A DNA stretch of 10,368 nucleotides from Verrucomicrobiota bacterium. GTDB taxonomy: Bacteria > Verrucomicrobiota > Verrucomicrobiia > Opitutales > Opitutaceae. The translations under genes and the position numbers were made by a program. The DNA lies in NCBI GenBank assembly GCA_023426435.1, contig JAFAAS010000080.1, positions 1 through 10,368 of the forward strand, read 5' to 3'. The notes below the pieces were generated by a model. The model saw only the letters and a program-made list of their open reading frames with translations, was not told the origin of the DNA and searched no databases. Shown one piece after another: positions 1-7,876 of the stretch (position 1 is its first letter; each line of letters starts with the position of its first letter).

Positions 1-942
1 GCCGGCTCGTGCTGGTATTACCTGCGTTTCCTCGATCCGAAAAACGCCGACGCCTTCGCCTCGCCCGAAGCCCTCAACTATTGGGGCACGCCCGATCTCT
101 ACGTCGGCGGCGCCGAGCACGCCGTGCTCCATCTGCTGTATTCACGTTTCTGGCACAAGGTGCTCTTCGATCTCGGCGTCGTCCCGCAACATGAGCCGTT
201 CAAGAAGCTCTTTCACCAAGGCATCATCCTCGGCGAAGACGGGGAAAAGATGTCGAAGAGCCGCGGCAATGTCGTGAGCCCCGACACCGTCATCGCCTCC
301 CACGGCGCCGACACGCTTCGCCTCTACCTCATGTTCCTGGGCCCGCTCGAAGCCATGAAACCGTGGAATCCCCGCGGCATCGAGGGCGTGCATCGCTTCC
401 TCCAAAAGGTCTGGCGCAACTGCATCGGACCGGAAGGCAGCCTCCACCCGAAAATCTCCGACAGCCCCGACTCCCCCGAGGTCGACAAACTCCTGCACAA
501 AACGATTCAAAAGGTCGGCGACGACATCGAGAACCTGCGCTTCAACACCGCGATCTCCGCGATGATGGAGTTCAACAACGCCCTCCACGCCGCGCCGTCC
601 ATCAACCGCCGCACGATCCTGCAATTCCTCCAGCTCCTCGCGCCTTTCGCTCCGCACATGGCCGAAGAGCTCTGGGAACGTTTCGGCCAAACACCGTCGA
701 TCCAATCCGCTCCGTGGCCCAAGTTCGACCCCGCCAAACTCGCCACGTCCGAGGTCAAACTCGTCTTTCAAGTGAACGGCAAACACCGCGGCGATGCCCT
801 CGTCGCTCCGTCGCTCGCGCAAGCCGACGCCGTCGCGCTCGCTTCCGCCCACCCCAAGGTCGCCCCTTTCATCACAGGAAAAGCGGTGAAGCGAGTGATC
901 TACGTTCCAGGGAAAATCCTCAATTTGGTCGTCGAGAATTGA
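1..942 (+). CDS. leuS: Leucyl-tRNA synthetase, C-terminal part (5' end outside window)
   Basis: This is the last 313 residues of leucyl-tRNA synthetase, which charges tRNA-Leu with leucine in the cytoplasm. The reading frame is open from base 1, so the start, the HIGH motif and most of the CP1 editing domain lie upstream. The visible part opens with the AGSCWYYLRFLDP block that follows CP1 in bacterial LeuRS. It continues with DLYVGGAEHAVLHLLYSRFWHKVL and then the class I KMSKS loop at residues 83-87 (bases 247-261). A helical anticodon-binding domain occupies roughly residues 140-240. The small C-terminal domain starts near VKLVFQVNGKHRGD and ends IYVPGKILNLVVEN, a normal LeuRS ending. The stop is TGA at 940-942. 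Nothing suggests damage. The gene is a housekeeping neighbour, 78 bases upstream of the export operon, and has no clear functional link to it. Confidence 0.97.
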   Translation, partial: AGSCWYYLRFLDPKNADAFASPEALNYWGTPDLYVGGAEHAVLHLLYSRFWHKVLFDLGVVPQHEPFKKLFHQGIILGEDGEKMSKSRGNVVSPDTVIASHGADTLRLYLMFLGPLEAMKPWNPRGIEGVHRFLQKVWRNCIGPEGSLHPKISDSPDSPEVDKLLHKTIQKVGDDIENLRFNTAISAMMEFNNALHAAPSINRRTILQFLQLLAPFAPHMAEELWERFGQTPSIQSAPWPKFDPAKLATSEVKLVFQVNGKHRGDALVAPSLAQADAVALASAHPKVAPFITGKAVKRVIYVPGKILNLVVEN

Positions 943-962
943 GTTGCATCCGGAGTGCAGCT

Positions 963-984
963 TTCTAGGTATTACACCCTAGAA
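963..984. promoter_or_regulatory. Inverted repeat TTCTAGG-N8-CCTAGAA in the leuS / FecR-gene gap
   Basis: TTCTAGG (963-969) and CCTAGAA (978-984) are perfect 7-bp inverted repeats around an 8-base AT-rich centre. Within the centre, GGT and ACC can extend the pairing if one C is bulged. The site starts 21 bases after the leuS stop and ends 36 bases before the next start codon. It could be a regulator's operator for the export operon or an RNA stem at the leuS 3' end. No T tract follows, so a classical intrinsic terminator is unlikely. The repeat is seen directly; its function is inferred. Confidence 0.4.
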
Positions 985-1020
985 GCGAAGCAATCTCCCA
1001 CCTCAACTCTCCCGCCTTTT

Positions 1021-3744
1021 ATGAAGCACTCGCCTGCGCTCACCTTCTTCACGCTGGTTTTAGTGCTGTTTTCCGTCTCCAGCGCGCACGCCGCGCTGAC
1101 TGGCCGCCAAAACAATCTGCTCGGTAAGTTCTTCGTGAGCAGCGTCGAGGGCGAAGTGATGTGCGTCAGCGACGGCCGCATCTTCAACCTCAGGAAGGGC
1201 GACACCATCCTCGCGCGCGGCACCGTCATCGAGACCAAGGAGAACGCGAACGTCACTTTGGTTTTCTCCAATGGCACCGGCGTTTACACCGACGAGAAGA
1301 CCCGTTTCGAAATCGAAAAATTCGACCAGGAATTCTTCGCGCCCAACAATAACCTGAAGGTCGAGCCTTCGAACTCATCCACTCTGGTCGGACTCTCCAC
1401 CGGCCGCGTCGTCATCAGCACCCCGCGCCTCCTCAGCGGCACCACGATGGTTTACAAGACCACGCACGCCGCCGTCGGTATTCGCGGCGAAAAAATCCTC
1501 ATCGAAGCCGACGAAAAGCAGACGCACGTCGCCATGATCGCGGGCAACGCCACCGTCAACGTCCGCAATCCCGACGGCACATTCGTCTCCATCGGCAAGC
1601 GTCTCACCACCGGACAGGAAGCATTCGTAAAATACACCGTAGGCGGCGGCACCGAGGGAGGTCTCGTGCTCTCCGACGAAAGCACTCCCGAATCCTCCCC
1701 CACCGCTGCCCCCGCAACCAACGCCAGCGCCGCCGCCACCGTCGCCCTCGCCCCGACGCCCGTGCTCACCGGCAATCCAATCACGTCCGAAACCGAAGCC
1801 ACCGTTCTCCGCCTCACCGGAGGCGCCCGCATGAAGCGCACCGCGAGCAGCCCCGAGGTGCCCGTCACCGAGGGCGCCAAGCTCCCCGTCGGCAGCATCC
1901 TGCTCACCGACGCCGCTGCCGAACTCCACCTCCAGCCATTCGAAGGCACCATCGCCACGCTTCGCCCCAACACCACCGTTCACATCGAAAAGCTTTCGAT
2001 CACCCGCGACGGCAACGTCGTAACCAAACAAACCGGCCTCCTTGGCCTCAAAGCCGGCACCGTCATCTCGACCATCGATCCCGCCAAAATCGAGATCAAC
2101 GACTACGGCGTCCGCACCCCCAAGGGCATCGCATCCGCCAAAGGCACTTCGTTCGCCGTTTCCATCGAAGACGATGAAGGCTTCACGGTCGCCACCACAG
2201 CCGACACCGTCACGTTCACCACCCCGGAGGGCACTTCCTTCGCCATCGCCGCCGGCAACGTCAGCATCACCCCCGCCGGCGGCACACCGCAGCCGCCCGT
2301 CCCGCTCGCGACCGCGATCGCCACCAACAGCAGCTTGGTCGACGTCATCCGCACCGCCCTCAACACCGTCACCAGCGTCGTTCAAAACAACGTCGGAGCT
2401 CTCCCGCCCAACTCCGCCAGCGACCTCATCACCAAAGTCGCCAGCACCGCCAGCGCCGCTCTTCCCGCCGAAGCCACCGCGATCGCTTCGCAGGTCGTCA
2501 CCGCCGTGACCTGGCCTTCCTCCGCAACATCGACCATCGCCCCCGCCGCCGCGGCCGCCGTCACCGGCGCCATCACCGCTGCCGCTCCCAACCAAGCCGC
2601 TGCCATCGCAACCTCCGCCGCACTCGCCGCCCCCGCTCAAGCCGTCGCCGTCGCCGCTGCCTCAGCCCAAGCCGCCCCAGCGCAAGCCGCGCAAATCGCT
2701 TCCGCCGTCACACAGACATTCGTCCAAACCGACTCAGTCGGCAACGTCACACCCGCGACCGTTCAAAACGCGTCCGCCTTGGCTGCTGCCGTCACATCTT
2801 CGGTTCCAAATCAAGCCGCCCCCGTCGCCGCTGCGGTAATGCAGGCGCTCGCCCAGTCCGCCCCTCTCTCACCTCCTCTCGTCAACGCGCAGGTTGCCTC
2901 CACGATCGCATCCTCCGTCACCCGCGCCGCCCCCGATCAAGCCGTGCCGGTCGCCGCCACCATGATGCGCACGCTCACCCAGACGCAGACGTTTGCAGAA
3001 GCGAGCTCCCAAGTGATCGCGCAAACCGCCGCCACGCTCGCCTCCGCCGTCACCGTCGTCGTTCCGCCCCAGGCGCAGGAAGTCGCCACCGCGGTCATGC
3101 AGCTGTTGGTCCAGACCAGCCCCAACGCATCCCCCGCCGCGACCACCCAGGCCGCCGGCCTCATCGCCGCCGCCGTTTCTCAAGCCGCCCCTGGCCAGGC
3201 CGCCGCCATCAACCAAGGCCTCGCCTCCGCCACCAACCAACCCGTTTCCGCGATCCAGTCCGCTTCGCTCCAATCCGGCACGCTCGCCTCCCAAATCGCT
3301 CAACAGGTCGGCCAGATCAGCCAAACCGCCAACACGTCCTTCCAACAAGGCAACGCCACGAGTTCCGCCGTCGCCCAAAGCAGCGCGGGATCCGGCAGCG
3401 CCGCCGGCAGCGTCGCTCAAAACCCACCTTCATCCGGCGCTGGCAGCGCTCCTTCCAACCCCGCCAACGTCGCCGGCCCCGGCGGCGGCGGCGATGGCAA
3501 CAGCTCCACGTCCATCATCATCACCCAATTCGATCCCAACGAGGTCTCCGATCTCACCGCCAGCCTCGAAGCCGCCCAAAACGCCCAGGCCGGCACCATC
3601 TTCGTCCCTTCCGATCCCGGCGCCGGCGGCCCAGGCACCGGCAGCGGCGGCATTGGTGGCAGCCCCACCGTGGAACCACGCCCGACGTCACCCGCCACGC
3701 CGGATTCGCATCACACGACGAGCAACTCGAATTTCAATGGGTAA
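1021..3744 (+). CDS. Secreted FecR-domain protein with alanine-rich P-x-Q-A repeats
   Basis: The product is 907 residues. The ATG at 1021 is chosen because it gives a clean signal peptide (basic start, hydrophobic residues 6-19, likely cleavage after SAHA at 24); an in-frame GTG at 955 would bury that peptide. Residues about 40-205 resemble a FecR domain, with a GD..L..GTVIET turn, an acidic beta-rich stretch and a VGIRGEKI segment in the usual RGT position. Residues about 260-415 look like a second, diverged copy (GAKLPVGSILLTD, RTPKGIASAKGTSFAV). Residues about 430-760 are Ala/Gln/Val/Thr-rich, with P-x-Q-A anchors at 523, 538, 553, 596, 638, 682 and 724. The last 130 or so residues are Gly/Ser/Pro-rich and disordered-looking, with no C-terminal hydrophobic helix, PEP-CTERM or barrel. 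FecR itself is a sigma-regulating periplasmic protein, but this one has no N-terminal membrane anchor and no sigma factor beside it. A structural or polymer-binding role in export is inferred from position only. Confidence 0.85.
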   Translation: MKHSPALTFFTLVLVLFSVSSAHAALTGRQNNLLGKFFVSSVEGEVMCVSDGRIFNLRKGDTILARGTVIETKENANVTLVFSNGTGVYTDEKTRFEIEKFDQEFFAPNNNLKVEPSNSSTLVGLSTGRVVISTPRLLSGTTMVYKTTHAAVGIRGEKILIEADEKQTHVAMIAGNATVNVRNPDGTFVSIGKRLTTGQEAFVKYTVGGGTEGGLVLSDESTPESSPTAAPATNASAAATVALAPTPVLTGNPITSETEATVLRLTGGARMKRTASSPEVPVTEGAKLPVGSILLTDAAAELHLQPFEGTIATLRPNTTVHIEKLSITRDGNVVTKQTGLLGLKAGTVISTIDPAKIEINDYGVRTPKGIASAKGTSFAVSIEDDEGFTVATTADTVTFTTPEGTSFAIAAGNVSITPAGGTPQPPVPLATAIATNSSLVDVIRTALNTVTSVVQNNVGALPPNSASDLITKVASTASAALPAEATAIASQVVTAVTWPSSATSTIAPAAAAAVTGAITAAAPNQAAAIATSAALAAPAQAVAVAAASAQAAPAQAAQIASAVTQTFVQTDSVGNVTPATVQNASALAAAVTSSVPNQAAPVAAAVMQALAQSAPLSPPLVNAQVASTIASSVTRAAPDQAVPVAATMMRTLTQTQTFAEASSQVIAQTAATLASAVTVVVPPQAQEVATAVMQLLVQTSPNASPAATTQAAGLIAAAVSQAAPGQAAAINQGLASATNQPVSAIQSASLQSGTLASQIAQQVGQISQTANTSFQQGNATSSAVAQSSAGSGSAAGSVAQNPPSSGAGSAPSNPANVAGPGGGGDGNSSTSIIITQFDPNEVSDLTASLEAAQNAQAGTIFVPSDPGAGGPGTGSGGIGGSPTVEPRPTSPATPDSHHTTSNSNFNG
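2587..3237 (+). repeat. Coding repeat: P-x-Q-A units, 15 then 42-44 residues apart
   Basis: Within the FecR-domain protein, the motif P-x-Q-A recurs at residues 523, 538, 553, 596, 638, 682 and 724. The first two intervals are 15 residues and the next four are 43, 42, 44 and 42. The long units share a pattern: P-x-Q-A, then xxVAxAVMQxLxQT, a Ser/Pro/Thr-rich linker, and an A-x-x-I/L-A-S-A-V-T helix. The copies are diverged at both protein and DNA level, so the array looks old and under selection for shape rather than recently amplified. Alternating amphipathic helices are the likely structure, which is inference. Confidence 0.7.
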
Positions 3745-3779
3745 TCAGCCTTCGCGGCTCTTCCTAGCGACATGTCTCG

Positions 3780-4943
3780 ATGACCCTCCGCGCGCGCATC
3801 ACCTGCTGCCTTCTCGTCTCCTCCACAGTGATCCCGCACGCCCGCGCTCTCCTGAACTTCAATGAAGGCAAGGATCTCGTTTTCGTGACCGCTTCCTACA
3901 GCATCGGACTGGACACCAACGTCTTCACCCGCCAGTCCGCGGACAGCTCCACGACTCACACTCTCGCCGTTTCCGCCGACTACACGCGCAACGCCGGTCT
4001 CATCAGCGTCGCCGCCAACATCAGCGCCTCCGCCGGCCGCTTCGACGATGTCACCGGCCAGGACTTCTCCGATCCTAAATTCGCCCTCTCCTTCCGCAAA
4101 CGCTACGGCCGCACCACCGGCAGCCTCGGCCTCACCGCCGGCCGCGAAAGCCAGCCCGATCCCGACGCCGGCCAGCGCACCCGCACCTGGAACACCGGCA
4201 CCAACCTCAGCCTGCGCTATCCGGTCAACGACCGCTACTATCTCACCAACACTTTCGGCGCCAACACCCGCATTTACGACAACACCAATGCGTTCAGTAA
4301 TCTCTGGACCTACACCGACTCCTTCGCCGTCAACTACGTTTACTCCTCGAAGCTCGACCTGAACGGCGGCTACACCGTCACCCTCAGCGAAACCTCCCGC
4401 AACACCACCGCCTGGGACCAGGGCCTCACGTTCGGCGCCAGCGGCGGCATCCTCCCAAAACTCAGCGGCAGCATCCGCGCCGGCCTTCAGCGCCGCGACA
4501 GCGAATCGCGCGTCGGCGGCGACGAGTCGTTTCATTCCTTCACGTCAGGCACCACGTTGAAATGGCTCTACTCGCGCAAACTCACCTTCAACGCCGATCT
4601 CAACCAGGATTTCTCCACCACCTCCACCGACATCTCCGTCAATCGCGCGACCGCCGGCTTGAACGCCACGTTTTCGCTCAGCAGCAAATACATCGCGAAC
4701 GCCGGCGTGAGCTACACCCTCAGCGATTACCTCGGAAAAGCGGGCGAGATATCCAGCCCGGACGGCTCCACCAGCTTCAACCGCCGCGATTACATGTTCC
4801 AGTTCAACGCCAGCATCGGCGCGGCCATCACCACTCATATCCGCACGAGCCTCGCCTACTCCTACACGCTCAACACCTCCAATCTTTCCAGCGCCTCGTT
4901 CGAACGCCAGAGCCTCGCGCTCACGATCGTCGCCACTTATTGA
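3780..4943 (+). CDS. Outer-membrane beta-barrel protein of a polysaccharide-export operon
   Basis: The product is 387 residues. A signal peptide covers residues 1-23, with cleavage probably after ARA. The mature part is almost wholly alternating polar/hydrophobic strands rich in Tyr, Thr, Ser, Asn and Gly. It opens with VTASYSIGLDTNVFTR (from residue 36), like the G-x-x-x-D-x-N-V-F opening of the putative beta-barrel porin 2 type (BBP2_2, PF10082). It ends LALTIVATY, and a terminal aromatic is the usual beta-barrel assembly signal. The size suits a barrel of about 16-18 strands, but I cannot count strands reliably. It starts 35 bases after the FecR-domain gene and stops 10 bases before the OPX gene. 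Its likely role is the outer-membrane pore for the exported polymer, as known for barrel porins paired with short OPX proteins in Myxococcus. A general porin is the alternative. No Shine-Dalgarno sequence precedes the ATG. Confidence 0.82.
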   Translation: MTLRARITCCLLVSSTVIPHARALLNFNEGKDLVFVTASYSIGLDTNVFTRQSADSSTTHTLAVSADYTRNAGLISVAANISASAGRFDDVTGQDFSDPKFALSFRKRYGRTTGSLGLTAGRESQPDPDAGQRTRTWNTGTNLSLRYPVNDRYYLTNTFGANTRIYDNTNAFSNLWTYTDSFAVNYVYSSKLDLNGGYTVTLSETSRNTTAWDQGLTFGASGGILPKLSGSIRAGLQRRDSESRVGGDESFHSFTSGTTLKWLYSRKLTFNADLNQDFSTTSTDISVNRATAGLNATFSLSSKYIANAGVSYTLSDYLGKAGEISSPDGSTSFNRRDYMFQFNASIGAAITTHIRTSLAYSYTLNTSNLSSASFERQSLALTIVATY

Positions 4944-4953
4944 TCCGTCCGTC

Positions 4954-5592
4954 ATGAAATCGCCGACTCGCTCTTTCGTCCGTTTGCTCACGCTCGCGTT
5001 CGTGACTCTCGCCACGTGCTTCTCCGCTTTCGCTCAATCCGGCTCCCCCGATCACAAGGAAAAACCCGATTACGTTTACCGGCTCAGCATCACCGATCGC
5101 ATTCGCGTCTCCATCTTCCAGGAAGACGATCTCACCGACATCCTTCGCATCGACGCCCGCGGCAACATCAACCTCAAGCTCGTCGGCGAGCTCCGCGTCG
5201 CCGGCATGACCGTCGCCGAAGCCCAGCGCGCCATCGAGCAGGCGTATCGCGATGGCCGCTTCCTCCGCAATCCCCAGGCTTCGATCACCATCGAAGACTA
5301 CGCCCTCCGCGACGTCGCCATCGAGGGCCAGGTGAAAGCCCCCGGCCGCTACGTCCTTCCCGTCGAATCCACCTACTCGATCGTCGAGCTCGTCACCAAG
5401 GCCGGCGGTCTCACCGACATCGCCAAAGGCAGCGCCGTCGTCATCACCCGCACCGCCCCCGACGGCAAACGCACGACCATCACCGTCGACGTCGACGCTC
5501 TCATCCGCGGCCGCAAGAGCAGCAATCCCAACAACTCCGCCGTCCTCCTCGAACCTGGCGACATCGTCTACGTGCCCGAGCGCATCATCTAA
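4954..5592 (+). CDS. Short Wza-like polysaccharide export (OPX) protein
   Basis: The product is 212 residues, much shorter than E. coli Wza (about 380). Residues 1-27 are a signal peptide ending SAFA. There is a Cys at 22, but the preceding LAT is a poor lipobox, so a soluble periplasmic protein is more likely than a lipoprotein. Residues about 38-114 form the Poly_export domain (PF02563): YRLSITDRIRVSIFQEDDL, then IDARGNINLKLVGELRVAGMT and a helix with EAQRAIEQAY. Residues about 119-175 are a single SLBB fold (VAIEGQVKAPGRYVLP, ELVTKAGGLTDIA). The protein ends LLEPGDIVYVPERII, the normal end of these domains, with no C-terminal helix to build a Wza-type outer-membrane pore. It should act as the periplasmic conduit between the co-polymerase encoded 4 bases downstream and an outer-membrane partner, probably the barrel encoded 10 bases upstream. 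Confidence 0.93.
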   Translation: MKSPTRSFVRLLTLAFVTLATCFSAFAQSGSPDHKEKPDYVYRLSITDRIRVSIFQEDDLTDILRIDARGNINLKLVGELRVAGMTVAEAQRAIEQAYRDGRFLRNPQASITIEDYALRDVAIEGQVKAPGRYVLPVESTYSIVELVTKAGGLTDIAKGSAVVITRTAPDGKRTTITVDVDALIRGRKSSNPNNSAVLLEPGDIVYVPERII

Positions 5593-5596
5593 TCCC

Positions 5597-7765
5597 ATGC
5601 CGATCGCCGATCCTCCTTTGAAGCCGGTCCCTCATGTCACCGGCGCCCGCGACGAAGATTCGGTCGTGGAACGTCGCACGATCCGCGACTACTACATCAT
5701 CCTGCGCGAACGCCTCTGGATCGCGCTCCCGCTCGCCCTCCTCGTCGCCGTCCCCATGGGCTACTTCAAAGCCCGCGAAACGCCGATGTATGCCAGCACG
5801 GCGACGATGCAGTTCGAGAAACCCGAAACCGTCGTCACTTCCCAAGCCGTCATCGATCCCGCCGTCCGCAGCGAAATCGAACTCAACACCAACATCCAGA
5901 TCCTCAACTCCGGCCGCCTCCGCAGCCGCGTCATCGAATCCTTCACCCCGGACGAGGTGAAGATTCTCCAACGCCCTTTCCTCAAGGATCTCCCGCCCGG
6001 CACCCCGCCGCCCACCGCCGCCGGCGCCCTCGGCTCCGTCTCCATCGAGCCCGCCCGCAACAGCCTTCTCATCGGCATCACCGCCCGCCATCCCGATCCC
6101 GAAGCCGCCGCGCTCGTCGCCAACCGCTACGTGCGCGAATTCATGAACTTCCTCATCGAACGCGTCGGCGGCGTAAACGAGAGCGCCGTCGAATTCCTCA
6201 AAACCCGCGCCGAACAGCTCCGCAAGGAATCCGAAGACGCCGAACAGCGCCTCAACGCCTACATGAAGGCGCACAACCTCGTCTCCCTCGACAAATCCAA
6301 GGACATCGTCGGCGACCGCCTCAAAACCATCAGCGGCACCCTCACCAATGCCCAACTCGTCCGCCTCAACTTCGAGAACCAGCAAAACCTCGTCGACACC
6401 TACCGCCGCGAGGGCCGCAACCTCGTCGAGATCCAATACATCGCCAACCACGGCACCGTCCCGTCGCTCAACACCCAGCTCGCCGGCCTCCTCCAAAGCC
6501 AGGTCGTTCTCTCCGAGCGCTACTTCGAGCGCCACCCGAAGATGGTCGATCTCGCCAACCAGATCGCGATCGTCCGCGAGCAACTCGCCAAAGCTATCGA
6601 CCTCGCCATCGCCGATCTCGCCACCCGCCTCAACGAGGCCCGCGAATCCGAGAAATCCCTCCAGATCGAGTTCGCCAAAGCCGAACAGGATTCCCTCCAA
6701 CTCGGCGACATCTCCATCGAATACCGCTCGCTCGAAAGCAACGCCCAGATCGCCAAGTCGAACTACCTCCAGATCCTCGACCGCCTCAGCCAGACCACCA
6801 CCACCAAGAATCTCGAAAAAATTCCGCTCCACCTGCTCGATCGCGCCGTCCCGCCGGGCGCACCTTACTCGCCCAACATCCGCGGCATCATCCGCAGCTG
6901 CGTCGGCATCGGCGTCCTCGTCTTCTTCGGCGTCGCCATCGGCCTGAGTTTCATCGACGACCGCATCAAGAGCGCCTGGGACGTCGAATCCTTCATCGGC
7001 GCCAATCTCCTCGGCATCATCCCGGATCTCTCCGCGATGAAGGACGACGAGAAATACTCGCTCCTCGTCGGCAACCAACAGGCCCCCGGAGTCGAGGCGT
7101 TCCTCAGCGTTTACAGCTCCGTCAAAATCCACTCCAAACTCGATTTCCCCAAATCGATCCTCGTCACCTCCACCATCCCGGGCGAAGGCAAGACGCTCAT
7201 CTCCTGCAACCTCGCCGGCAGCTTCGCGCGCCACGGCAAGAACACGCTGCTCGTCGACTGCGATCTCCGCCGCCCGATGCTGCATCGCCACTTCAAACAA
7301 CAGAACACCACCGGCCTCATCACGTGGTTCGAAAACGGCGCCCCGCTCGACAGCGAGCTCTCCACCAACCCGACACTCGGCATCATCAAGATCAGCGATA
7401 ACCTTTCGCTCCTCTGCTCCGGCGGCCGTTCGAAAACTCCCACCGAGGTCCTCGAAAATCCGCTCTTCGCCCAACTGCTCGAAAAGCTGAAACGCGAATA
7501 CGATCTCGTCATGATCGACTCGCCCCCGCTCGGCGCCGTCACCGACAGCCTCCTCATCGCCGAACGCACCGACGAGGTCATCTACGTCTGCCGCTTCAAC
7601 CGCGCCTTCCGTAAACACATTCGCCTCTACATGAAGGCGCTCCGCAACGGCAAGAACGAGGTCCTCGGCGTCGTCCTCAACGGCCTCTCCCCTCGCCGCA
7701 TCGAGTATTACTCCAACTACCGCTACTACCGGAGCTACAAAAAATACTACGGCTCCCAATCCTAG
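5597..7765 (+). CDS. Wzc-like polysaccharide co-polymerase with BY-kinase domain
   Basis: The product is 722 residues, the usual size for a one-piece PCP-2a protein. Residues 25-115 hold the Wzz-type N-terminal region with the first membrane helix (about 39-57). A long periplasmic part follows with coiled-coil stretches (about 195-270 and 325-385). The second helix (about 430-453) is preceded by the Pro-rich segment AVPPGAPYSPNIRG. The cytoplasmic kinase has Walker A at 525-533 (STIPGEGKT, Lys532), Walker A' at 551-560 (LLVDCDLRRP) and Walker B at 638-644 (VMIDSPP). The tail at 704-718 carries eight tyrosines in 15 residues, the substrate cluster for trans-autophosphorylation. In this family, cycles of phosphorylation control polymer length and export together with the OPX partner. 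All catalytic motifs look intact. The gene starts 4 bases after the OPX stop and ends the operon. It has no Shine-Dalgarno sequence, so translational coupling is plausible. Confidence 0.96.
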   Translation: MPIADPPLKPVPHVTGARDEDSVVERRTIRDYYIILRERLWIALPLALLVAVPMGYFKARETPMYASTATMQFEKPETVVTSQAVIDPAVRSEIELNTNIQILNSGRLRSRVIESFTPDEVKILQRPFLKDLPPGTPPPTAAGALGSVSIEPARNSLLIGITARHPDPEAAALVANRYVREFMNFLIERVGGVNESAVEFLKTRAEQLRKESEDAEQRLNAYMKAHNLVSLDKSKDIVGDRLKTISGTLTNAQLVRLNFENQQNLVDTYRREGRNLVEIQYIANHGTVPSLNTQLAGLLQSQVVLSERYFERHPKMVDLANQIAIVREQLAKAIDLAIADLATRLNEARESEKSLQIEFAKAEQDSLQLGDISIEYRSLESNAQIAKSNYLQILDRLSQTTTTKNLEKIPLHLLDRAVPPGAPYSPNIRGIIRSCVGIGVLVFFGVAIGLSFIDDRIKSAWDVESFIGANLLGIIPDLSAMKDDEKYSLLVGNQQAPGVEAFLSVYSSVKIHSKLDFPKSILVTSTIPGEGKTLISCNLAGSFARHGKNTLLVDCDLRRPMLHRHFKQQNTTGLITWFENGAPLDSELSTNPTLGIIKISDNLSLLCSGGRSKTPTEVLENPLFAQLLEKLKREYDLVMIDSPPLGAVTDSLLIAERTDEVIYVCRFNRAFRKHIRLYMKALRNGKNEVLGVVLNGLSPRRIEYYSNYRYYRSYKKYYGSQS

Positions 7766-7778
7766 CGCTCTCCGGGCG

Positions 7779-7806
7779 CGGAGCAGGGAAAAAGGAGCAA
7801 GGAGCA
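7779..7806 (+). repeat. Heptanucleotide array, four units, consensus RGGAGCA
   Basis: Read on the + strand, these 28 bases divide into CGGAGCA, GGGAAAA, AGGAGCA and AGGAGCA. The 7-base period is seen directly. Two further arrays of the same unit lie on the opposite strand at 7834-7868 and 9388-9415. Confidence 0.75.
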
Positions 7807-7833
7807 TGACCGCGCCGCCGACGTAATTCTGGT

Positions 7834-7868
7834 TTTTTCCTTCTCCCTGCCCCCTGCTCCCTGCTCCC
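7834..7868 (-). repeat. Heptanucleotide array, five units, just upstream of lpxI
   Basis: Read on the - strand from 7868, the units are GGGAGCA, GGGAGCA, GGGGGCA, GGGAGAA and GGAAAAA. The array becomes less perfect away from lpxI. It ends 8 bases before the lpxI GTG, so the region before that start is almost pure pyrimidine on the + strand. Confidence 0.75.
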
Positions 7869-7876
7869 ATCGCCTC

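Larger units (their letters stand above)
7766..7876. other. Intergenic stretch between the co-polymerase gene and lpxI
   Basis: These 111 bases hold two oppositely oriented arrays of a 7-bp repeat (7779-7806 and 7834-7868). A small hairpin also lies here: CTCCG (7770-7774) and CGGAG (7779-7783) around a GGCG loop, starting 4 bases after the co-polymerase stop. No T tract follows the hairpin, so it is not a standard intrinsic terminator for + strand transcription, and I see no confident promoter. A GGAAAAA (7787-7793) / TTTTTCC (7834-7840) match and 9-base GGAGCAGGG/CCCTGCTCC matches would let the two arrays partly pair in RNA or single-stranded DNA. Confidence 0.6.

Noticed and set aside
944..972. 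A possible sigma-70 type promoter (TTGCAT with TAGGTA or AGGTAT) before the FecR-domain gene
   Set aside because: Both hexamers match poorly and the reading depends on which spacing is chosen, so it is too weak to annotate.
955..1020. GTG at 955 as the start of the FecR-domain gene
   Set aside because: It would put 22 residues in front of a clear signal peptide and would make the inverted repeat coding. The ATG at 1021 fits better.
1375..2640. A 421-residue minus-strand open frame opposite the FecR-domain gene
   Set aside because: It is Gly/Asp-rich low complexity produced by the GCC-rich coding strand. The + strand frame has a signal peptide and domain structure.
3745..3779. Small AGCC-TTCGC-GGCT hairpin between the FecR-domain and barrel genes
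   Set aside because: The stem is only four base pairs with no T tract, and the 35-base gap fits an uninterrupted operon.
5013..5022. Lipoprotein signal (Cys22) in the OPX protein
   Set aside because: The residue before the Cys is Thr, which is unusual for a lipobox, and a good signal peptidase I site (SAFA) follows a few residues later. Lipidation is not excluded.
7770..7793. Intrinsic terminator after the co-polymerase gene
   Set aside because: There is a 5-bp GC stem, but it is followed by an A-rich stretch and not a T tract on the + strand.
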